Below are positions 8,424 to 13,540 of a stretch of 19,065 bases of DNA, piece after piece; position 1 is the first letter of the stretch, and every line of letters starts with the position of its first letter. The translations under genes were made by a program, and so were the position numbers. The notes under the pieces were generated by a model. That model had not been told where the DNA came from and searched no databases. It saw only the letters and a list, made by a program, of their open reading frames with translations. Source of the DNA: Faecalitalea sp. UBA4312 (GTDB taxonomy: Bacteria; Bacillota_I; Bacilli_A; Erysipelotrichales; Erysipelotrichaceae); the NCBI GenBank assembly GCA_002394635.1, contig DGUK01000030.1, forward strand, positions 1 to 19,065, read 5' to 3'.

Positions 8424-8699
8424 CTACGCATTTACAATCGATTTTTGTTTATTTTTCCATTGATTTAATACCGCAAAGGCTGCCAGACCGCATACGACGA
8501 CCAGCAATCCCAGCAAAGCATCATTCATGCTCAGATCCAAAAAGCCTTCCCCTTCCATAACACTGAAGATGCCGTCAACGCTCCACATCAATGCAGCACC
8601 CCAGTACATAAAAATCAAAGTAGAAAGTCTTCTTTCCGGTTTTTTTATTTGCGCAATGGTTGCCAGAACAGCAGCCATGACAGTCATTAACCAACACAT
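8424..8699 (-). CDS. Small integral membrane protein of the oxidoreductase operon
   Basis: A 91-residue protein I do not recognise as a named family. It has three hydrophobic stretches: about residues 2-17, 27-46 (LIFMYWGAALMWSVDGIFSV) and 59-77 (MNDALLGLLVVVCGLAAFA). A basic KKPERR loop follows the first, and the tail WKNKQK is also basic. By the positive-inside rule the first loop and the C-terminus should face the cytoplasm. A short acidic loop (MEGEGFLDLSMND) lies between helices 2 and 3. The start has AAGGAAG upstream and is two bases from the stop of the preceding membrane gene. The tight spacing suggests the two proteins work as a pair, perhaps as an anchor or electron exit to the membrane for the two flavoproteins. 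That role is inference from position only. Confidence 0.75.
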   Translation of the reverse strand: MCWLMTVMAAVLATIAQIKKPERRLSTLIFMYWGAALMWSVDGIFSVMEGEGFLDLSMNDALLGLLVVVCGLAAFAVLNQWKNKQKSIVNA

Positions 8700-8701
8700 A
8701 A

Positions 8702-9100
8702 TTATCTTCCTTCTTTCACGAGTGCTCTTCTTTCCATCACATTGGATACTACCAGCATCACTACCCAGGCCAATGTGACCAATAAAGCCATGGCGACACC
8801 GACAGTCGCCATCTCATGGAGCATACTGGCTGTCTCCTCCGCACTGGCCATAGCCGTCAAGAACGGTGGCCAAGGTACGACTTCTCCATGCCACATGTGT
8901 TCAATCAGAAGTAGAAAAGCTCCACCCCATAACATCTTCATCAACCAGCCTAATTTTTGTGAAAATGAAATAGAATGCTCCTCAATTTCATTTGCGATTT
9001 CCGGGCGTTCCGCTTTCAATTCAATTTCTTTTTTTTCTACAGCTTTTTTAACAGCTGTAACTACGACAGCTTCCGCTGCAGACACTAAAAAACATGCCAT
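8702..9100 (-). CDS. Small membrane protein, first gene of the oxidoreductase operon
   Basis: A 132-residue protein without a recognised named family. A moderately hydrophobic N-terminus (about 1-18) leads into a charged helical region (19-45, Lys/Glu rich). Two clear membrane segments follow at about 50-67 and 97-120, and the protein ends in a basic tail (ERRALVKEGR). Between the helices is EHMWHGEVVPWPPF, with His68 and His71 at the membrane boundary and His95 before the second helix. These could ligate a metal or haem or contact a quinone, but that is speculation. The start is supported by TAGGAGGAC seven bases before the ATG. A strong sigma-A promoter lies 50-80 bases upstream, making this the first gene of a five-gene operon that ends with hypA. 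Confidence 0.75.
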   Translation of the reverse strand: MACFLVSAAEAVVVTAVKKAVEKKEIELKAERPEIANEIEEHSISFSQKLGWLMKMLWGGAFLLLIEHMWHGEVVPWPPFLTAMASAEETASMLHEMATVGVAMALLVTLAWVVMLVVSNVMERRALVKEGR

Positions 9101-9152
9101 AAAATGTCCTCCTATTATCTTTATTAGAAAATACGCAAGTTTTCTTAATCAT

Positions 9153-9181
9153 ATTATATTTCTTTTTTAAAGTGCATTCAA
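9153..9181 (-). promoter_or_regulatory. Promoter of the membrane protein-flavoprotein-hypA operon
   Basis: The -10 is a perfect TATAAT (9153-9158) and the -35 is TTGAAT (9176-9181), 17 bases apart. An AT-rich stretch lies upstream, including the short palindrome CATAACTATG at 9199-9208. The leader before the first ATG is about 45 bases and shows no riboswitch-like structure. Confidence 0.82.
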
Positions 9182-9238
9182 CGAAAACAAAAAGGTATAC
9201 ATAACTATGGAATATCGTTTTAAAAACCAATTAAAATC

Positions 9239-9270
9239 AAAAAAAACTGTATGCATTTTTGCATACAGTT
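9239..9270 (-). terminator. Terminator after the CobW-family gene
   Basis: A perfect 11-bp stem (AACTGTATGCA, loop of four, TGCATACAGTT; arms 9260-9270 and 9245-9255) runs into eight consecutive T residues on the minus strand. It lies eight bases past the CobW-family stop codon and separates that gene from the oxidoreductase operon. Confidence 0.93.
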
Positions 9271-9277
9271 CTGGATC

Positions 9278-10597
9278 CTATAAGTCTGTCAAACAGCTGT
9301 TCATCCACTGGTCAATGAAATCACGATCCAGGTTCTGACCGATAAATACGATCTTGTTTTCACGGTCTCCGTATTTTTCATCCCATTTTTCCAGGATCTT
9401 CGGATCATTTTCAAAAGCTTCCTTCTGTACATCTTCTCCGGCAGCTGCTAACCACATACTGTCTTTATACGTAGAGATCTGTGAACCGGCCTGTTCAAAC
9501 ACATACAGATATTTTGGATCATGATCATACCACAGATAGCCTTTTGTACGAATAATATTCTTTGGCCATTCATTATTTACTTTATGCTCCAGCAGATCCA
9601 TCGCAAATGGACGAATGCTTTTGTATACATAGGTATCAATTCCATATTCCAGATCATCGCCATCTTCGTGATGATGGTGATGATGATGGTGGTGATGGTG
9701 ATGATGAACACCTTCTCCCTTCGGATCTTCATGTTCATGATGATGGTCATGATCGTGATCATGGTCATCGTGGTCATGATGATGCTCGTGTTCGTGATCA
9801 TGGTCATCGTGGTCATGAAGATGGTCTTCTTCGCGTTCTTTGTCTTCATCACTAACCAAAGCTTTGACCCATCCTTCATTGTAGTAGTTCTGCTGGAAGT
9901 CAAAATAATCTGTGTCCAGGATATCATCAATATCTACCTGGCTGTAGCTGGCTTCCACAATTTTAGCAACCGGACAAAGGGCATGGATCACTTGTTTGAT
10001 CTTCGCTTTGGATTTTTCATCCACCAGCTCTGCTTTATTCATAATGATGATATTGGCATATTCCAGCTGCTGGATCAACAATCCACGGATATCTTCCTGC
10101 TCTTCGTATTCCTTGCGTTTTTCCACAAAATCAGAACCACAGTCAAATTCTTCAGCTAGACGCAGAGTATCGGCAATACAGATGACATTGTCCAGGTGAC
10201 ACATTTCCATCATCCCGCGGGCTTTTTGGCTTTCTGCCAACATTGTGATGGTCTGTGCAATCGGAATCGGTTCGCAAACACCGCTGGCTTCGATCAGGAT
10301 GTAATCGAACTTGTCCATTTCACACAATGTGTTGAGCTGTTCGATCAGATCATTTTGCAGCGTGCAGCAAATACATCCGTTCTGTAATGGAACCAGACTA
10401 TTGTCTTCCTGCTGCACCTTGCCGCCTTTTTCAATCAGATCCGCATCAATGTTCACATCTCCGATATCATTAACGATTACGGCAATCTTATGGCCCTTTG
10501 GATTTCTTAAAATATAGTTCATCAGTGTCGTTTTTCCGGCACCTAAATACCCAGTAATCAAACCGACTGGTACGGATACATATTCATTTGGTAACAT
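9278..10597 (-). CDS. COG0523/CobW-family GTPase with His/Asp-rich metal-binding insert
   Basis: A 439-residue G3E-family GTPase. Walker A is GYLGAGKTT (16-24). The family's CxCC metal motif is Cys75-Ile-Cys77-Cys78, within NGCICC. The switch region is IEASGVCEP (102-110), and NKAE (187-190) stands where NKxD is expected. The insert at about 259-310 is dominated by His with Asp and Glu and ends in 13 consecutive His, then the CobW C-terminal domain follows at about 318-430. COG0523 proteins are metallochaperones or insertases for Zn, Co, Ni or Fe. The metal here is not readable, though the His tract and nearby hypA make Ni or Zn attractive. I chose the ATG at 10597 because AAGGAGG lies five bases before it; a TTG at 10615 would start inside or before that site. 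The gene has its own putative promoter and a strong terminator. Confidence 0.92.
   Translation of the reverse strand: MLPNEYVSVPVGLITGYLGAGKTTLMNYILRNPKGHKIAVIVNDIGDVNIDADLIEKGGKVQQEDNSLVPLQNGCICCTLQNDLIEQLNTLCEMDKFDYILIEASGVCEPIPIAQTITMLAESQKARGMMEMCHLDNVICIADTLRLAEEFDCGSDFVEKRKEYEEQEDIRGLLIQQLEYANIIIMNKAELVDEKSKAKIKQVIHALCPVAKIVEASYSQVDIDDILDTDYFDFQQNYYNEGWVKALVSDEDKEREEDHLHDHDDHDHEHEHHHDHDDHDHDHDHHHEHEDPKGEGVHHHHHHHHHHHHHEDGDDLEYGIDTYVYKSIRPFAMDLLEHKVNNEWPKNIIRTKGYLWYDHDPKYLYVFEQAGSQISTYKDSMWLAAAGEDVQKEAFENDPKILEKWDEKYGDRENKIVFIGQNLDRDFIDQWMNSCLTDL
9753..9818 (-). repeat. In-frame 27-bp direct repeat in the His/Asp-rich insert
   Basis: Two identical 27-bp copies, 9753-9779 and 9792-9818, start 39 bases apart, which is 13 codons and therefore in frame. 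Each encodes about nine residues of alternating His and Asp (HDHDDHDH). This is a coding duplication inside the metal-binding loop of the CobW-family GTPase. Confidence 0.85.
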
Positions 10598-10620
10598 ACA
10601 TGCCTCCTTGCGCAATCAAC

Positions 10621-10649
10621 ATCATATCACAAACCGTTTTACTTGGCTA
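10621..10649 (-). promoter_or_regulatory. Putative promoter of the CobW-family gene
   Basis: The -10 TATGAT (10621-10626) and -35 TAGCCA (10644-10649) are 17 bases apart, matching the consensus at five and four positions. It lies in the 66-base gap after the HD phosphohydrolase gene. Read-through from the upstream operon is also possible because no terminator is seen in the gap. Confidence 0.5.
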
Positions 10650-10652
10650 ACT

Positions 10653-10669
10653 AAATGACTACGTTATTT
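10653..10669. promoter_or_regulatory. Imperfect palindrome, possible operator upstream of the CobW-family gene
   Basis: AAATGACTACGTTATTT reads as an inverted repeat of the form AAAT-n-AC-nnn-GT-n-ATTT, just upstream of the putative -35 box. It overlaps the stop codon of the HD gene. COG0523 genes are often under Zur, but this does not match the Bacillus Zur box well, so the regulator is unassigned. Confidence 0.25.
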
Positions 10670-11254
10670 CTTTATATTTCCATTTTCAACGTTGGGAGAA
10701 ATCAGGCAGGAATAGGAATAGTTCCATAGATCTTTAGACCCCTTTCCTGTCAGTTTATTTCTTTCCAATATTTGATCAATATGGACGCCCCATTCTTTCC
10801 AGGAGATCCCTCCTGCAGCAGCATTAAGCATCGTCGGCTGCAGATTGTCCATCGTATGAGCAAACAAGGCTTCCGGCGTTTTTGCTTCTTCGAATTCCTC
10901 CCACAAAGAACGGATCTTCTGATTCTGATCTTCCGGCAGCAGGCCGAACAGACGATCGGCTGCTTTCTTTTCTCTTTGTTGCTGGGATTGTTTGGCCGCT
11001 TCATCATACGCAAAGGTATCCCCCGCATATACCTCGACCAGATCATGACAAAGTACCATCATCATCGTTTTCAGCACATCGATCTTCTCATTGGCATATT
11101 CACTGAGCAAATAGGTCATGATGGCCATATGCCATGCATGTTCCGCATCGTTTTCCTGGCGAGATCCGTCCGATAATATCGTCTGCCTTTTTATTTTCTT
11201 CTCTTTATCGATTTCCAAAAGGAAAGCCATCTGTTTTTCTAAACGTTCATTCAT
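10664..11254 (-). CDS. HD-domain phosphohydrolase (YfbR/HDDC2-like)
   Basis: A 196-residue HD hydrolase with His39 (in NDAEHAW), His70-Asp71 (in VLCHDLVEVYAGD), Glu74, and Asp136 (in HTMDNLQP). This is the complete H...HD...D metal site. Length and motif order match the HDDC2/YfbR group, whose characterised members are 5'-deoxynucleotidases; the substrate here is inferred. I place the start at 11254 (MNERLEK) because TAGGAG lies seven bases upstream. A start at 11287 would extend 11 residues into the preceding gene and lacks such a site. It overlaps no gene but begins ten bases past the SRAP stop codon, in a B3/B4-SRAP-HD operon. It resembles the HD protein at 55-639 in layout but is clearly diverged from it. 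Confidence 0.85.
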   Translation of the reverse strand: MNERLEKQMAFLLEIDKEKKIKRQTILSDGSRQENDAEHAWHMAIMTYLLSEYANEKIDVLKTMMMVLCHDLVEVYAGDTFAYDEAAKQSQQQREKKAADRLFGLLPEDQNQKIRSLWEEFEEAKTPEALFAHTMDNLQPTMLNAAAGGISWKEWGVHIDQILERNKLTGKGSKDLWNYSYSCLISPNVENGNIKK

Positions 11255-11264
11255 CTTTTTTCTC

Positions 11265-11813
11265 CTAGAATAATCCCAGCTGTTCAAAGCTTTGTTTCTT
11301 TTCCAATAAAGTCGGTACTTTTTCCAACAGATCTTTATAGTCTTTGCAGAGCCATTGTATCATTTCCTCTTTTTCAAGGATCAAAGGCATTCGGTCATGG
11401 ACCGAACGAACACTGGCATTGGGACGAGTCGTCAAGATCACAAATCCATCCTCATTATAGATACCTGCCATCCATAGGATCTTTCCGTCCTTTCTTGAAA
11501 AGGTTACCTTTTCCTTGGCCGCATTCCATTCATAATATGCGTCAGCCACAACAATACATCGTTGTGTATCAACCAAAGAAGAAAATGTCGGTTTTTGACA
11601 GACAGTTTCCGCTCTGGCATTGATCAAAGACCCGGATTTTGTAGATAATCCCCACTTCATGGAACGACTGACGATCGTACCATGATCGTTTATTAATACC
11701 AGGCAGCGCTGTCCGGGAAATACATCCTCAAAGGCATAACGCAATCCCTGATAGACAAAAGCGTTCTGGATCCGTAATACTGAATCTTTGGATATATAAT
11801 AGTTGCCGCACAT
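11265..11813 (-). CDS. SRAP-domain DNA-protein crosslink protein (YedK/HMCES family)
   Basis: A 182-residue SRAP protein. This family forms a thiazolidine crosslink with abasic sites in single-stranded DNA, shielding them during replication. The key residues are present: Cys2 directly after the initiator Met (MCGNY), Asn65 in INARAET, Glu95 in YYEW, and His139 in VHDRMP. They correspond to Cys2, Asn75, Glu105 and His160 of E. coli YedK. The protein is somewhat shorter than the usual 200-230 residues but has all motifs. Cys2 must be exposed by Met removal, which fixes the start. GGAGGT lies about ten bases upstream, within the end of the B3/B4 gene, whose TGA overlaps this ATG by one base. Confidence 0.92.
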   Translation of the reverse strand: MCGNYYISKDSVLRIQNAFVYQGLRYAFEDVFPGQRCLVLINDHGTIVSRSMKWGLSTKSGSLINARAETVCQKPTFSSLVDTQRCIVVADAYYEWNAAKEKVTFSRKDGKILWMAGIYNEDGFVILTTRPNASVRSVHDRMPLILEKEEMIQWLCKDYKDLLEKVPTLLEKKQSFEQLGLF

Positions 11814-12457
11814 CAGGTTACGACCTCCACACGCCGGATCCTTGCATCTGTAAACTTCTGCAGGTCTGCCTGATACAAAGCCAATACATCCGTTAACGGT
11901 GTAAACCCATAGATCACTGTAAGGATCCGATGTTCCCCGGCTGTCACCATCGCCCGAGGACTGTCACTGGTCGGATTGCCGAAATATCCGGCATCATCCT
12001 GCAGAACCGGTAAATTCTCAATATTGACTGATCGTTTTCCGATTCCCTCATAATGTGCTTTCGGCGCTGCCTGGACCAGATGGACTTCTCCATGCAGTCG
12101 ATCCATGTCATAGGAACCGATGGAATAACCGGTAAGAACGGAGATCCTGTTCTGTATATCAATGATGTTATTAATGTGGTACAGACCTTTTTGTTTGACC
12201 ACCCTTCGCAACATCGCCTCAGCTGCATTCCGGTATTTGGACGGACTTTTTCCAAGAGCCTTATACGCTGCCCGGGTATCCGCTATCGGTTTGATATGTA
12301 CGATATCTGCCATCTCTATATCTACATGGGCCATGGAATCATCAAAGTAAGACTGTAATAATCCACAGCTTTCCATCACTGTGACATCGTATTCCAAAAT
12401 TCCAAGCTGCATGGATGGACATAGATTGTACAGTTTTTTATCTATCGTAATTTTCAT
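11813..12457 (-). CDS. B3/B4 tRNA-binding-domain protein
   Basis: A 214-residue stand-alone protein of the B3/B4 domain found in the phenylalanyl-tRNA synthetase beta chain, where it carries the editing site for Tyr-tRNA(Phe). Typical elements are TRAAYKALGKSPSKYRNAAE (81-100), LYHINNIIDIQN (121-132) and the phenylalanyl-tRNA synthetase-like core through to FTPLTDVLALY. Free-standing versions are common in Firmicutes and may edit mischarged tRNA, but the function is not established. The start has AGAGGT upstream, and a TATAAT promoter lies just before. It is the first gene of an operon with the SRAP protein and an HD phosphohydrolase, overlapping the SRAP gene by one base. Confidence 0.88.
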   Translation of the reverse strand: MKITIDKKLYNLCPSMQLGILEYDVTVMESCGLLQSYFDDSMAHVDIEMADIVHIKPIADTRAAYKALGKSPSKYRNAAEAMLRRVVKQKGLYHINNIIDIQNRISVLTGYSIGSYDMDRLHGEVHLVQAAPKAHYEGIGKRSVNIENLPVLQDDAGYFGNPTSDSPRAMVTAGEHRILTVIYGFTPLTDVLALYQADLQKFTDARIRRVEVVT

Positions 12458-12477
12458 AGATTTACCTCTTTTTGTTC

Positions 12478-12506
12478 ATTATAGTCTCCTTTTTATTTAG
12501 ATACAA
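12478..12506 (-). promoter_or_regulatory. Promoter of the B3/B4-SRAP-HD operon
   Basis: The -10 is a perfect TATAAT (12478-12483) and the -35 is TTGTAT (12501-12506), separated by 17 bases. The resulting leader is about 14 bases and includes the AGAGGT ribosome binding site. Confidence 0.75.
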
Positions 12507-12517
12507 ACATTGTGTTC

Positions 12518-12546
12518 TTGACTTTAAATGGGCTGAATGTTACACA
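12518..12546 (+). promoter_or_regulatory. Putative promoter of the P1 peptidase gene
   Basis: The -35 TTGACT (12518-12523) is good. The -10 TACACA (12541-12546), 17 bases on, matches only half the consensus but is preceded by TGT, an extended -10. It is divergent from the B3/B4 promoter with about 12 bases between the two -35 boxes. The leader would be very short, about ten bases. Confidence 0.45.
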
Positions 12547-12563
12547 TTAAGAGAGGTGAGACG

Positions 12564-13526
12564 ATGAGAGAAATCAAGGTAACAGATATCCAAAATATAC
12601 GGATCGGCCAAGCTGAAAACAGAGAGGCCGGAACCGGAGTCACTGTTATTATCAGCGAACAAGGCTGTCCTGTCGGTTGTGATGTACGCGGTGGCGGACC
12701 AGCTGGTCGCGAAACCGAATTATTAAAGCCTTTAGCCAATGCTCAGTTTATCCACGCTGTGGTATTAGGTGGAGGATCCGCCTATGGGCTGGAAGCCGGA
12801 TGTGGTGTTATGGAATACCTGGAACAACATAATATCGGATATGATGTCGGCATTGCGAAAGTCCCATTGGTCTGTCAGTCGGATCTTTTTGATCTGACCG
12901 TTGGTGATCCGTCAATACGACCGGATAAGGAAATGGGCTATCAAGCCTGTGCAGCCAGTGAAGCAGGGAACTACCGGGATGGCAATTACGGTGCCGGCTG
13001 TGGAGCAACCGTCGGAAAGATGTATGGTATGGAAACATGCATGAAAGCAGGCATCGGAAGTTATGCCGTACAGATTGGTCAGTTACAGGTTGGCGCCATT
13101 GTAGCTGTCAATGCCCTAGGTGATATCTATGATCCGGAAACCGGAAAAAAAATTGCCGGTTTATTAACAGAGGATAAAAAAGGATTCCGAGACACTTGCC
13201 AAGAAATGTATAAAACATATGAAGTTGTAGAGAATAAATTCACTGGGAACACGACGATCGGCGTGATCTTGACCAACGCAAAATTCAATAAAGTGCAGCT
13301 ATGCAAGATTGCTTCAATGGGACATAACGGCTATGCCCGGGCCATTCGACCGGTTCACACCAGTGCCGATGGCGATACCATCTATGCCTTGTCTACCGAA
13401 CAGATCGATGCTGATCAGGATATGGTTGGTACCCTGGCTGCCGATTTAATGGCCAAAGCTATAGTCAATGCGATCAAACATGCTGAATCTGCTTATGGTC
13501 ATAAAGCATACAAGGAAGAGAACTAG
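12564..13526 (+). CDS. P1-family (DmpA/NylC-type) self-processing peptidase
   Basis: A 320-residue member of peptidase family P1 (DmpA L-aminopeptidase/D-esterase, BapA and NylC relatives). These enzymes cleave themselves to expose an N-terminal Ser or Thr nucleophile. The expected site is in FTGNTTIGVILTNA, between Asn229 and Thr230, giving a large alpha chain and a beta chain of about 91 residues. Other family-typical stretches are DVRGGGPAGRETELL (40-54), VVLGGGSAYGLEA and YGAGCGATVGK. No signal peptide is present, so it acts in the cytoplasm. Substrates in the family include N-terminal amino acids, beta-peptides and amide oligomers; the one here is unknown. I place the start at 12564 (MREIKV), with AGAGGTG five bases upstream, rather than at the in-frame ATG at 12537. 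It is the only plus-strand gene. Confidence 0.9.
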   Translation: MREIKVTDIQNIRIGQAENREAGTGVTVIISEQGCPVGCDVRGGGPAGRETELLKPLANAQFIHAVVLGGGSAYGLEAGCGVMEYLEQHNIGYDVGIAKVPLVCQSDLFDLTVGDPSIRPDKEMGYQACAASEAGNYRDGNYGAGCGATVGKMYGMETCMKAGIGSYAVQIGQLQVGAIVAVNALGDIYDPETGKKIAGLLTEDKKGFRDTCQEMYKTYEVVENKFTGNTTIGVILTNAKFNKVQLCKIASMGHNGYARAIRPVHTSADGDTIYALSTEQIDADQDMVGTLAADLMAKAIVNAIKHAESAYGHKAYKEEN

Positions 13527-13540
13527 TCTCTTCCTTTTTT
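13512..13540 (+). terminator. Terminator of the P1 peptidase gene
   Basis: A perfect 10-bp stem (AAGGAAGAGA with TCTCTTCCTT, arms 13512-13521 and 13527-13536) has the five-base loop ACTAG and continues into TTTT on the plus strand. The loop contains the stop codons of both convergent genes. On the minus strand no T-run follows, so it should act only for the peptidase gene. Confidence 0.88.

Noticed and set aside
9660..9820. Dense ATG/GTG/GATCATG repetition that resembles a short tandem-repeat or regulatory array
   Set aside because: It is explained by codons for alternating His and Asp and the 13-His tract in the minus-strand gene.
9521..10159. Plus-strand frame of 212 codons rich in Met, Val and Ile
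   Set aside because: It is the mirror of the His/Asp-rich coding repeat of the CobW-family gene; the odd composition comes from ATG, GTG and GTC complements of His and Asp codons.
12460..12492. Tiny minus-strand frame MNKKR with AAGGAG upstream, like a leader peptide before the B3/B4 gene
   Set aside because: Its ATG overlaps the perfect TATAAT -10 box, so the expected transcript would begin after it. No attenuator structure follows.
12808..13038. Minus-strand frame opposite the P1 peptidase
   Set aside because: Antisense shadow of a strongly supported gene; no family features.
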